A stretch of 64,000 nucleotides of DNA, taken from contig CALUNG010000006.1 in assembly GCA_944321955.1 (NCBI GenBank), forward strand, positions 49,748-113,747, written 5' to 3'. The stretch is from an uncultured Alistipes sp. (lineage in GTDB: Bacteria > Bacteroidota > Bacteroidia > Bacteroidales > Rikenellaceae). Below, piece by piece: positions 16,264-24,884 of this stretch. Position numbers and translations under genes: made by a program. The notes beneath the pieces were generated by a model. It was not told the DNA's origin. It ran no database searches and was given only the letters and a program-made list of their open reading frames with translations. How positions within the stretch are numbered: position 1 is the first letter of the stretch; the number at the start of each line of letters is the position of its first letter.

Positions 16264-18261
16264 ATGAAAAAAGCAATATCGGTCATAGTCGCAGTTCTGT
16301 TCCTGCTGCTTGCAGGCATGCCCACGCGCGCCCAGTACAACAAGGAGTATTTCTTCTGGATGGGGCGCCAGCTCATGATGCAGAACGACTATCAGGAGGC
16401 AATACGTACGCTCAACGTACTGTTGCGCTTCGACGAGGATGCATACGAAGGTTACTTTCTGCGCGGCATAGCCAAATACAACCTCGACGATCTGCTGGGA
16501 GCCGACAACGACTTCTCGATAGCCATTGCCAAGAATCCGGTATTTACCACTGCATATACATACCGTGCCATCACCCGTTCGCGTCTGGGAAACTACGACG
16601 ATGCACTAAAGGATTTCAAGGAGGCCATTGACCTGCGGCCAGACCTGCCGGGACCATATTACAGCCGCGGCGTGACGCGTCTGCTCAACCAGCAGTTCAG
16701 TGAGGCGATATCCGATTTCGACAAGTTCATCAAACAGGAGAAGAAGGTTGCCGACGCATACATCAACCGCGGCGTTTGCTACCTCTACCTGAAGGATACC
16801 GTAAAGGCATACGAAAATTTCGACCAGGCCATACGCACAAACCGCGAAAACCCCGACAGTTACAACCGTCGCGGAGCCTTATACATGCAGCAGAAACGCT
16901 ACGACGAAGCCGAGGCCGATTTCGACATGGCCATAAAGTGCGATTCGAACTACCTGCTGTCATATTTCAACCGTGCACTCGTGTACTCCGACACGAACAG
17001 GCCCATGCAGTCGTTGGCGGACTTCGACAAGGTCATCGAACTCGACTCGACGAACTCGCTGACATACTTCAACCGGGCAATTCTGCGCTCACGTATCGGC
17101 GACTACAACCGTGCCCTCGACGACTACAACAAGGTGGCGTTCTACTCGCCCGACAACGTTCTCGTATACTACAACAGAGCCATACTCTATACGCAGCTCG
17201 GAGATCTGGAGGATGCCATCAAGGACTACACGAAGGCCATAGAGCTCTATCCGGACTTCGCAAACGCCTATCTCAACCGAGGACAGCTGCGCTACGCCCT
17301 GCGCGACCCAGAAGGAGGCAAACGCGACTACGAGATTGCCGAGCGCAAGATTGCCGAATACAAATCGCGCCTCAGCGACAGCACATACTCCATATATGCC
17401 GACACGACTCAGCGTTTCGACCGTCTGCTATCGTTCGACAGCAAGTTGTCGGGCAACAGTTTCAAGCGCATAGCCTCACGGCCCGAAAACGGCAACGACA
17501 TGGCACTGATGCCGTTGTTCCGGTTCACGTTCATGAAGTCGGACTCGTCGTATGTCGAACTGCCGACTTTACGTTACAAGGCGCAACGACTGCAGGACTT
17601 CATCGAGAGTACGGGTAACCCGCTGCTCACTCTTGCCTGCCGCGAAAGCAACATTCAGCCCGATTCCATAGTGGTCATAGACAAGGAACTGGCCGAAGAG
17701 TTGCGTACAGATCCCGATTCGTGGATCAAGCTCTTCGAACGGGGAATATCGCAGGCCCTGATCAAGCAGTACACGAGTTCGGTCAACACGCTGTCGCACG
17801 CCATCGAAAAGAACCCGCGCAACCCGTTCCTGTATATCAACCGCTCGACGACACGTGCCGAGATGATCGACTTCATCTCGTCGATAGACAATGCATATCA
17901 GCGTATAGCCATCGACTCGGATCCGGCCAACAGGCTCAACAACAACAGTTCACGCACGTACAACTACGACGAAGCCATAGCCGACCTCAATGCGGCGATA
18001 GCGCTCTTCCCGGACTTTGCGTTCAGCTACTACAACCGAGGTAACCTGCGAGCCCTTTCGGGACAGCTGCCGGAGGCCTTCGACGACTACACCAAAGCAA
18101 TCGAGCTGAATCCCTACTTCGCCGAGGCATACTACAACCGGGGCCTGATACAGATATACATGAAGGATACCCGCAAGGGTTGTCTCGATATCTCGAAAGC
18201 CGGAGAACTCGGCATCGAGAAGGCATACGAGATATTGCAGAAGTATGCCATGAACGAGTGA
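16264..18261 (+). CDS. Secreted TPR-repeat protein
   Basis: This 665-residue protein has a signal peptide (about 1-23, ending TRAQ). At least eight consecutive tetratricopeptide repeats (about 25-365) carry recurrent YFNRAILRSRIGDYNRALDD-like units. A non-repeat central segment (about 370-500) follows, then two to three further repeats (about 500-660). TPR domains hold protein complexes together; here the export signal points to the periplasm. It sits in the era operon, but no specific partner can be named. Confidence 0.9.
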   Translation: MKKAISVIVAVLFLLLAGMPTRAQYNKEYFFWMGRQLMMQNDYQEAIRTLNVLLRFDEDAYEGYFLRGIAKYNLDDLLGADNDFSIAIAKNPVFTTAYTYRAITRSRLGNYDDALKDFKEAIDLRPDLPGPYYSRGVTRLLNQQFSEAISDFDKFIKQEKKVADAYINRGVCYLYLKDTVKAYENFDQAIRTNRENPDSYNRRGALYMQQKRYDEAEADFDMAIKCDSNYLLSYFNRALVYSDTNRPMQSLADFDKVIELDSTNSLTYFNRAILRSRIGDYNRALDDYNKVAFYSPDNVLVYYNRAILYTQLGDLEDAIKDYTKAIELYPDFANAYLNRGQLRYALRDPEGGKRDYEIAERKIAEYKSRLSDSTYSIYADTTQRFDRLLSFDSKLSGNSFKRIASRPENGNDMALMPLFRFTFMKSDSSYVELPTLRYKAQRLQDFIESTGNPLLTLACRESNIQPDSIVVIDKELAEELRTDPDSWIKLFERGISQALIKQYTSSVNTLSHAIEKNPRNPFLYINRSTTRAEMIDFISSIDNAYQRIAIDSDPANRLNNNSSRTYNYDEAIADLNAAIALFPDFAFSYYNRGNLRALSGQLPEAFDDYTKAIELNPYFAEAYYNRGLIQIYMKDTRKGCLDISKAGELGIEKAYEILQKYAMNE

Positions 18262-18283
18262 TCACAACTCAAATAAAAATATT

Positions 18284-19654
18284 ATGACGGAAATCATTAC
18301 AAGAAAACTCAACGATTCGGCATGGGCGCGGTGGACAGCCCTCATACTCATAGCCCTGATGATGTTCTTCGGCTATATGTTCGTGGATGTCATGTCACCG
18401 CTCAAATCGCTCATCGAATCGGCTCGCGGATGGAGCAGCAGCACCTTCGGCACATACGCGGCATCGGAATACTTCCTCAACGTATTCTGTTTCTTCCTCA
18501 TCTTTGCCGGAATCATTCTCGACAAAATGGGTATACGGTTTACGGGAGTGCTCTCGGCCTCGTTAATGGTGATCGGCGCCTCCATAAAGTATATAGGTAT
18601 CAGCGACTGGTTCCAGACTACCGAGCTGAGCGCATGGCTCAACAGCTGGTGGGTCGAGATGCCGGCAAGCGCCAAGGTTGCATCACTCGGCTTCATGATA
18701 TTCGGATGCGGCTGCGAAATGGCCGGAACAACCGTATCGAAAGCTATCGCCAAATGGTTCAAGGGCAAGGAGATGGCACTGGCCATGGGTCTCGAGATGG
18801 CCATAGCCCGTCTCGGCGTATTCGCCGTAATGTGGCTGTCGCCCTTCATCTCCAACAGGTTCGGCGGTTCGGTAGTCGCTCCCGTTGGATTCTGCACGGC
18901 GTTGCTCTTCATCGGTCTGATCTGCTACTCGGTATTCACGGTTATGGACAAAGTCCTCGACAAGCAACTGGTTGCAGCCGGAGAGATGTCTGAGGAAAAG
19001 TCACCCGAAGACGAATTCCACATACGCGACCTCGGAAAGATATTTTCAAGCAAGATGTTCTGGCTCGTGGCCCTGCTCTGCGTACTCTACTACAGCGCAA
19101 TCTTCCCGTTCCAGCGTTACGCCCCGAATTTCCTTGAGGTAACTCTCGGCGTCGATGCCGAAACGGCTTCGCGTCTGTTCAGCTGCTTCCCCATCCTGGC
19201 AATGGTTCTGACGCCATTCCTCGGTGCTTTCCTCGACTTCAGGGGCAAAGGCGCCTCGATGCTTATGGTCGGAGCCGTAATCATGGTCGTATGTCACCTG
19301 AGTTTCGCATTTCTGTTGCCTGCATATCCTTCGAAATGGTTTGCCGTACTGCTCATCGTAGTCCTCGGCGTATCGTTCTCGCTGGTACCGGCCGCCCTGT
19401 GGCCTTCGGTCCCCAAAATCATCGACGAGAAGATTCTCGGATCGGCCTATTGCCTCATATTCTGGATTCAGAACATCGGTCTATGCCTTGTACCGCTGCT
19501 TATCGGCACCGTACTCGATGCAACGGGTGGTTATCTGCTCCCGATGGTAATATTCGCATCGTTCGGAGTACTGGCTTTCATACTGAGCGCCTACCTCAAG
19601 ATCGAAGACCGCCGAAAAGGGTACGGTCTCGAAGAGCCCAATGTGAAAAAATAG
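18284..19654 (+). CDS. Major facilitator superfamily transporter
   Basis: This 456-residue inner-membrane protein has about twelve transmembrane helices. The loop between helices 2 and 3 reads GIILDKMGIRFTG, the MFS G-x-x-x-D-x-x-G-x-R type motif. The second half repeats it as GAFLDFRGKGAS. A charged central loop (about 225-250) separates the halves. The arrangement is like the MFSD1-type branch, but the substrate is unknown. It is the last gene of the era operon and ends at a strong terminator. Confidence 0.9.
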   Translation: MTEIITRKLNDSAWARWTALILIALMMFFGYMFVDVMSPLKSLIESARGWSSSTFGTYAASEYFLNVFCFFLIFAGIILDKMGIRFTGVLSASLMVIGASIKYIGISDWFQTTELSAWLNSWWVEMPASAKVASLGFMIFGCGCEMAGTTVSKAIAKWFKGKEMALAMGLEMAIARLGVFAVMWLSPFISNRFGGSVVAPVGFCTALLFIGLICYSVFTVMDKVLDKQLVAAGEMSEEKSPEDEFHIRDLGKIFSSKMFWLVALLCVLYYSAIFPFQRYAPNFLEVTLGVDAETASRLFSCFPILAMVLTPFLGAFLDFRGKGASMLMVGAVIMVVCHLSFAFLLPAYPSKWFAVLLIVVLGVSFSLVPAALWPSVPKIIDEKILGSAYCLIFWIQNIGLCLVPLLIGTVLDATGGYLLPMVIFASFGVLAFILSAYLKIEDRRKGYGLEEPNVKK

Positions 19655-19668
19655 AGATTTGATAAAAG

Positions 19669-19706
19669 AAAAAACAACCGGACTCTCAACGTCCGGTTGT
19701 TTTTTT
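19669..19706. terminator. Bidirectional terminator overlapping the end of the glycosyltransferase gene
   Basis: AAAACAACCGGAC pairs with GTCCGGTTGTTTT around a 7-nt loop, followed by a T run. The stop codon of the convergent glycosyltransferase lies in the loop (19686-19688), so its last codons form one stem arm. Confidence 0.88.
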
Positions 19707-20810
19707 ATAGACTTCCGTTATACGGCTGCACATCTCCTCCCATGAAAAACGCTTCCGTTCCTCAATCATGTTGCGTCGGAACCGTGCATTGTTACCGTCC
19801 TCGCACATGCGGTTTATGGCAGTGGCAACTCCACCGGCCGTTGGCGGACAGACATACCCCACCACGTCGTCCGGAACAATCTCGGCAAGGCCTCCCACGT
19901 CAGAGACTATTATTGGAAGGCAGAAATTGTAGGCAATCTGCGTCACACCGCTCTGTGTGGCGCTTTTATATGGAAGTATAATGGCTTCGGCTGCCGAAAA
20001 ATAGTATTTTACGTCGCTGTCGGCAACAAAACGGTCATGCAGTATCACACGTTCGCCAAGAGCCTCAATCAATGGCATATACTTGTCCCGCGACGCATAG
20101 AACTCACCTGCAACGATCAGTTTCAGTCTCTTGTCAACGATGCGTTTCCATGCCTCAAGCAAGGTATCGAGTCCCTTGTAGTCCCGTATAAGTCCGAAAA
20201 AGAGCATGTAACGCTCCGCAGGATCAAGGCCGAGTCTGCGACAGGCCTCGTCACGGTCGACGGCCGAACCGAAGTTTTCGAACATCGGATGCGGTGAGAA
20301 GAGAGCCGGTGCCGACGTATACTCCAGCAACTCACCGTGTACCTGCTCCGACATGTAGACGAAACCGTCCACCGACCCGAGAAAATAGCGGTTGAACGGG
20401 CGGTCGACGAAGTGATGCTCATGCGGTTCGACATTGTCTATCTGGCATATTACCTTCGTGTGGCCGTTACGTCGCGCAATACGTGCTATGGTTCCGAAAC
20501 ATGGTGCCATGAACGGCGTCCAGTACTTCATAAGTATGAAATCCGGCGCTTCACGATGCAAACGACGGCCCACACGTATCCAGTTGAACGGATTTACGGT
20601 ATTGACACACCTCTCGATCCGAAGATCCCCGGGAGCCGGCGTATCGACCGTCTGACTCTCGCCCGGAAAGAGAAACGACGGATACTGCAACGTAAACGTG
20701 AGTATGCGCACCTCGTCGCCGCGTCTCGCAAAGACACGGGCCATGGTCTCCATTATCGATGCCAGTCCGCCCCTGTAAGGGTGAGCCGGACCCAGTATAC
20801 AGATCTTCAT
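19686..20810 (-). CDS. GT4-family glycosyltransferase
   Basis: This 374-residue protein has two Rossmann-like (GT-B) domains. The N-terminal domain starts MKICILGPAHPYRGGLA, and the C-terminal Glycos_transf_1 domain holds FFGLIRDYKGLDTLLEAW, the nucleotide-sugar contact AIILPYKSATQSGV and the acceptor-side GGLAEIV. It should transfer a sugar from a nucleotide donor to a lipid or polysaccharide acceptor at the inner face of the membrane. Its ATG overlaps the dsbD stop codon (ATGA), so translation is coupled to dsbD. Donor and acceptor are unknown. Confidence 0.92.
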   Translation of the reverse strand: MKICILGPAHPYRGGLASIMETMARVFARRGDEVRILTFTLQYPSFLFPGESQTVDTPAPGDLRIERCVNTVNPFNWIRVGRRLHREAPDFILMKYWTPFMAPCFGTIARIARRNGHTKVICQIDNVEPHEHHFVDRPFNRYFLGSVDGFVYMSEQVHGELLEYTSAPALFSPHPMFENFGSAVDRDEACRRLGLDPAERYMLFFGLIRDYKGLDTLLEAWKRIVDKRLKLIVAGEFYASRDKYMPLIEALGERVILHDRFVADSDVKYYFSAAEAIILPYKSATQSGVTQIAYNFCLPIIVSDVGGLAEIVPDDVVGYVCPPTAGGVATAINRMCEDGNNARFRRNMIEERKRFSWEEMCSRITEVYKKTTGR

Positions 20811-22771
20811 CGTTGCGCGTCGTTGAATGCGGCGAGTCCGTTTTTAAGGAAGTCTACGAAACCTTCGACACTGAGGTCGTAACCGCGTGCCGGCAACAGC
20901 TGTCGTCCGTCGGATGCCGCTATGATATAGTTGGGTTGAGCGTTTACACCGAAATGCGTACGGGCAATATAGGAGTTGATACGTCCGAGCGTCTTGAGTA
21001 CGTCACCCGAATCGGTGGTGAGCCAGTCGTTCTCGGCGACACGCATCTTGTCATCGGTATAGAGAGCGACAATGACATAATCTTCGCGAAGAATACGCTG
21101 CACCTGCTCATCGCTCCACACGCGCGCCTCCATTTCACGGCAGTTTACACAACCATGGCCGGTAACATCGATGAAAAGAGGCTTGTTTTCGCGTTCGGCA
21201 GCCGCTATACCCTGCTCAAGGTCAAAGTAGCCTTCGAGACCATGAGGGAGATGCAGCACGTCGCCGTACTTTATCTTTTCATCCGATGCGGAAACAGTAG
21301 GCGATGCACTGACACCTTCATTCGTTAGCACGAAGTCCTGCGTATGAATCGGCGGCAGGTATCCGGACAGAGCCTTGAGAGGAGCGCCGAACATGCCCGG
21401 AATCATATAAACCACAAAGGCGAAGACGGCAATTGCGAGACCGAGGCGCGTAACGGATACATACTGCACCTCGCTGTCGTGAGCAAAGCGGAGTTTTCCA
21501 AGAAGATAAAGGCCGAGCAACGAGAAGCATACGATCCATATTGCAAGATACACCTCGCGGTCGAGCAATCCCCAATGGTATGTCTGGTCGGCGACGCTCA
21601 GGAACTTGAAGCCGAGAGCCACCTCGACAAATCCGAGCACGACCTTCACGGAGTTGAGCCATCCGCCGCTCTTGGGCAGGCTCTTCAGCAGCGACGGGAA
21701 GAGCGCGAAGAGCGTGAAAGGCAGGGCAAAAGCCACCGAGAACGCCAGCATCGTCACGATCGGCTGCCAGAACTCCCCGGCCGTAGACTTGATCAGTACC
21801 GAGCCAACGATCGGTCCCGTGCACGAAAACGATACGAGCACCAGCGTCAACGCCATGAAGAATATGCCGATAAGGCCACCGCGGTCGGAATTGCGGTCAC
21901 TCTTGTTGACGAGCGAACTGGGCAGCGTTATCTCGAAAGCTCCGAAGAACGAAGCGGCAAATACCATGAACACGATAAAGAATATCACGTTCGGCAGCCA
22001 ATGCGTAGCCAGCCAGTTGAAGATGTCTGCCGTAACCGTATTACCGCCTACAAGGCGCGTTATCAGGATTATCACGGCAATGGGCACGGTATAGAGAGCG
22101 ACGATGAACAGGCCATAGGTCAGGGCCTTCATGCGGCCTGCCGCCTTGTTCTCGCTACCCTTCATGAAGAACGAGACGGTCATAGGCACCATCGGGAATA
22201 CGCACGGGGTAAGCAGCGCGGCAAATCCCCACAATATGGCTTCGATCACCAACGTCCAGTCGAACGGAGCCGATATCGGTTCCGACGCTTCCTGCGGCTC
22301 GGCGGATGTTACTGTCGTTGCGGCAGCCGCGGCATTGCCGACCTCGACGGCGAAATCCCATGTCTCTGGCATTCCGCACTCGGTTCCCTTGCATGACATC
22401 CACGTAATCTGTCCCTTGAGTGTCGCACCGTCACCGGTCAGATGGAACTTGCGTCCGAGCACTATCTTGTCGTGATACTCGCCGACATCGCCGTTGCGTA
22501 CCGGCTCGTTGATCTGGCAGAGATCGCCATCGAAAGCGACAGCATCGTCCGCTTCGAACTCGACGGTAGTCGACGAATAGCCCGAATCGAGATCGTAGGT
22601 ATGCCATCCCGATGCCAGTTTGCCTGTAAATACCAATTCATACCCGCCGCCGTCGAGCGTACGGGCATCAGTCTTCCATTTCACGGTAGGGCCGTCAAGA
22701 GGCTGCGCCGTCACGGCCGTGAAGGCCATTACGGAAAGTATCGTGAGAATAAATGTTCCTAACTTTTTCAT
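20807..22771 (-). CDS. dsbD: Thiol:disulfide interchange protein DsbD
   Basis: This 654-residue protein has a signal peptide (about 1-22, ending VTAQ) and a periplasmic N-terminal beta domain with a CKGTEC pair. A membrane domain of about eight helices carries the two electron-relay cysteines in LTPCVFPM and FSCTGPIVG. The C-terminal thioredoxin domain has Cys541-Val-Asn-Cys544. It passes electrons from cytoplasmic thioredoxin to periplasmic oxidised proteins. The ATG at 22771 was chosen for its clean signal peptide. A TATCTTTG promoter element lies 22 bp upstream. Confidence 0.96.
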   Translation of the reverse strand: MKKLGTFILTILSVMAFTAVTAQPLDGPTVKWKTDARTLDGGGYELVFTGKLASGWHTYDLDSGYSSTTVEFEADDAVAFDGDLCQINEPVRNGDVGEYHDKIVLGRKFHLTGDGATLKGQITWMSCKGTECGMPETWDFAVEVGNAAAAATTVTSAEPQEASEPISAPFDWTLVIEAILWGFAALLTPCVFPMVPMTVSFFMKGSENKAAGRMKALTYGLFIVALYTVPIAVIILITRLVGGNTVTADIFNWLATHWLPNVIFFIVFMVFAASFFGAFEITLPSSLVNKSDRNSDRGGLIGIFFMALTLVLVSFSCTGPIVGSVLIKSTAGEFWQPIVTMLAFSVAFALPFTLFALFPSLLKSLPKSGGWLNSVKVVLGFVEVALGFKFLSVADQTYHWGLLDREVYLAIWIVCFSLLGLYLLGKLRFAHDSEVQYVSVTRLGLAIAVFAFVVYMIPGMFGAPLKALSGYLPPIHTQDFVLTNEGVSASPTVSASDEKIKYGDVLHLPHGLEGYFDLEQGIAAAERENKPLFIDVTGHGCVNCREMEARVWSDEQVQRILREDYVIVALYTDDKMRVAENDWLTTDSGDVLKTLGRINSYIARTHFGVNAQPNYIIAASDGRQLLPARGYDLSVEGFVDFLKNGLAAFNDAQR

Positions 22772-22792
22772 ATACATTAAATATTTTGCGAA

Positions 22793-22800
22793 CAAAGATA
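22793..22800 (-). promoter_or_regulatory. -7 element of the dsbD promoter
   Basis: TATCTTTG on the minus strand, predicted start near 22788, leader about 17 nt. Confidence 0.6.
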
Positions 22801-22854
22801 TAAAATAATCCGAATATTCACGGCCATCAGTCATCGCGACGGAAATGCAAACGG

Positions 22855-22884
22855 AAAAAATCCGTCTCCGGTCATGGAGACGGA
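22855..22884 (-). terminator. Terminator of the acyl-ACP thioesterase gene
   Basis: A 9-bp stem TCCGTCTCC/GGAGACGGA with a 6-nt loop is followed, on the minus strand, by six T residues. It lies 25 bp after the thioesterase stop codon. Confidence 0.88.
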
Positions 22885-22908
22885 CAGAATCATTTCACGA
22901 TGCCGCGT

Positions 22909-23637
22909 TCAACGCCACTCGATGGAGGCCCGGCACACGGCTTCTCCGTCATCAGACCTTATCCCGAAAAGCGATACGTCGCCCTTCTGCTCATAGCCTA
23001 CGGTCAACGTGTGGCCATAGCGGGACTCCTTGATGAAATGCACGTCGAGACGCAGCGGGCGATGTTCGGCCAACATCTCGATCGGCAGAATGTCGAGCAT
23101 CATGTCGATATACCGCATGGTATTTACATGGCGGTTGAAATCTATGTCGCTGTATACGATACGGTGTTCGGTCGTATGTTGCGGATTCACCGTCAGCACC
23201 TTGTGCGGACGTTCACACGGGGCCGGTTCGTCGGAGATGTACATGCGGTGCAGTTCGACCACCTCGCTCAAGTCCACGGGAGCACGACGCACCATGTCGA
23301 TCATGCACCACTGTGTCGTCACACGGCCGAAGACATTGCCCTTGTCGTCGGACAACACGAAATTACGCACGGACAGCACCCGTCCGCAATCGTTAACCCA
23401 TGTCCTTATGGTAAATTTGGTATATTGTTCGGGCAGTATGTCGAATTCCAGCGCCATGCGCGACAAAACCCACGAACGATCGCTCCGCATGAGTATGTCG
23501 GTACCGAAGCCGTGGCTCTGGGCATCGACCCCAGCCGTATTCAACACGCAGTTGCACATGGACGTAATCGTCGCCCGCAATGTAAAGTCGACATCCTGAG
23601 GTTCGACCCTGAAATCGTATGTCGTTCCGATAGCCAT
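22909..23637 (-). CDS. Acyl-ACP thioesterase
   Basis: This 242-residue protein has two tandem hot-dog domains of the bacterial acyl-ACP thioesterase family. It releases free fatty acids from acyl carrier protein in the cytoplasm. The N-terminal half has FTLRATITSMCNCVLNTAG and the RSWVLSRMALEFDILPEQY substrate-channel region. The C-terminal half has SDIDFNRHVNTMRYIDMM, where Asn and His match the catalytic Asn-His of plant FatA/FatB. The catalytic cysteine of the plant enzymes is not obvious. It is a single-gene unit with its own promoter and terminator. Confidence 0.9.
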   Translation of the reverse strand: MAIGTTYDFRVEPQDVDFTLRATITSMCNCVLNTAGVDAQSHGFGTDILMRSDRSWVLSRMALEFDILPEQYTKFTIRTWVNDCGRVLSVRNFVLSDDKGNVFGRVTTQWCMIDMVRRAPVDLSEVVELHRMYISDEPAPCERPHKVLTVNPQHTTEHRIVYSDIDFNRHVNTMRYIDMMLDILPIEMLAEHRPLRLDVHFIKESRYGHTLTVGYEQKGDVSLFGIRSDDGEAVCRASIEWR

Positions 23638-23664
23638 ATTTATCCGTTTTTAAGATTGACGATG

Positions 23665-23672
23665 CAAATGTA
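23665..23672 (-). promoter_or_regulatory. -7 element of the acyl-ACP thioesterase promoter
   Basis: TACATTTG on the minus strand, predicted start near 23660, leader about 23 nt. Confidence 0.6.
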
Positions 23673-23816
23673 ACCATTTTCTTCGCATTTACGATACATG
23701 AAAAACGGCGAATTTTACCCGGGAAAGAGGATTAATTCCTCTGAAACAGAAAATTGGACACATATTTATAAAATAAACAGTATCTTGAAAAAATTATCGA
23801 AAAACGATAAAAATTA

Positions 23817-23847
23817 TTTGTTATTCATAAATTTGTTGTTATATTTG
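23817..23847 (+). promoter_or_regulatory. Promoter of the DUF2975-XRE genes
   Basis: TTTG (23817-23820), 19 bp, TATATTTG (23840-23847) is an exact Bacteroidetes promoter. The surrounding DNA is unusually AT-rich for this window. Confidence 0.85.
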
Positions 23848-23876
23848 CATCGGATAACTCAAGAACAGATACAGAA

Positions 23877-24596
23877 ATGCAAACCAAACGCAGCCTGAAG
23901 ATACGCCTCATGACCATCTACGTGGTCTATTTCGTGGCTCTGATTGCAGGTTTCGCCTACAACGTGATGCCGGCTTTACGCCACGGGGCCAACATGGGGC
24001 AGAATGTCAGTACGGAGATGATGGACGGATGGTTCAACGGCAACCACCGTCTAAGCAAGATATTCATAGGGATTCCTACGCTTGAACCCAAAGAGTATGC
24101 TTCGCAGGAGCTCGGAGACGACAGGCAGACAACCGTTACGGCCTACGCTTCGAAGTTCGACATAATAGTTTCACAGGAGGCCGACGAGGGACAACCCCTT
24201 ACACAGGCGGTCATGAACGTTGTCGGGGGATCGTCGATGGTCTATCTGCTCTCGCTCGTGCTGATGGTCATATACATTGCAGTATTCGTATTCATCTTTC
24301 TGATTATACATTCGCTGCGCAAGTCAGTCAGCAGCGACTCGCCGCTCGAAAACCGATGCACGTGGTACACCCGCATAATCGGAATACTGATACTTGCAGC
24401 GACCATAGGCGACGCCGTCGGACAATGGTACATGAACCGTCAGGCCGCCGACATTCTCGCCGGAACGGATCTGGTCGTCAATACGGCGTTCACGCTGAAC
24501 TACTGGAACGTACTGATAGCCATACTGGTTATATTCACCGCCGAAGTTTTCGCCATAGGCTCCAAACTCGGCGAGGAGCAGAAACTGACAATATGA
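23877..24596 (+). CDS. DUF2975 membrane protein
   Basis: This 239-residue inner-membrane protein has about four transmembrane helices: residues 10-30, a long extracytoplasmic loop to about 115, then helices near 122-145, 163-182 and 208-228. The family (DUF2975) is nearly always encoded next to a small XRE-type regulator, as here. Its role is unknown but is thought to be sensing or regulation together with that partner. The stop codon overlaps a downstream ATG (ATGA at 24593-24596) that opens a 22-codon reading frame running into the poly-G tract. Confidence 0.88.
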   Translation: MQTKRSLKIRLMTIYVVYFVALIAGFAYNVMPALRHGANMGQNVSTEMMDGWFNGNHRLSKIFIGIPTLEPKEYASQELGDDRQTTVTAYASKFDIIVSQEADEGQPLTQAVMNVVGGSSMVYLLSLVLMVIYIAVFVFIFLIIHSLRKSVSSDSPLENRCTWYTRIIGILILAATIGDAVGQWYMNRQAADILAGTDLVVNTAFTLNYWNVLIAILVIFTAEVFAIGSKLGEEQKLTI

Positions 24597-24636
24597 TTAA
24601 ACGCTCGGACGTTATGAACAATACCGATAACATCAA

Positions 24637-24645
24637 GGGGGGGGG
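24637..24645 (+). repeat. Nine-guanine homopolymer ahead of the XRE regulator
   Basis: Nine G residues in a row lie 6 bp before the regulator ATG. A 22-codon frame that begins at 24593 (ATGA overlap with the DUF2975 stop) crosses this tract and ends at TAA 24659-24661. With ten G the same frame would run straight into the regulator and give it a 21-residue N-terminal extension. Confidence 0.9.
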
Positions 24646-24651
24646 TATGAG

Positions 24652-24858
24652 ATGGCTATAATAATCAACATAGACGTGATGATGGCCAAACGCAAGATCT
24701 CGTTGGGAGAGCTTGCCGAAAGAGTCGATATTACGCCCGCCAACCTCTCCATCCTGAAAACGGGAAAGGCCAAAGCAGTGCGTTTTTCGACGCTCGAGGC
24801 CATCTGCCGTGAGCTGGAGTGCCAGCCCGGCGACATAATTGAATACAGGAAAAACTGA
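24652..24858 (+). CDS. Small XRE-family helix-turn-helix regulator
   Basis: This 68-residue protein is a lone Cro/CI-type DNA-binding domain: KISLGELAERVDITPANLSILKTGKAKAVRFSTLEAIC covers the helix-turn-helix. It begins MAIIINIDVMM, the normal opening for the small regulator paired with DUF2975 (YozG-like). It probably represses its own operon. The start at 24652 is favoured by homologue length. The poly-G tract lies where a ribosome-binding site would be, so tract length could change its translation. The M16 protease gene follows after 26 bp. Confidence 0.88.
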   Translation: MAIIINIDVMMAKRKISLGELAERVDITPANLSILKTGKAKAVRFSTLEAICRELECQPGDIIEYRKN

Positions 24859-24884
24859 CAAACTTTTTTTTAACAAACCTTAGT

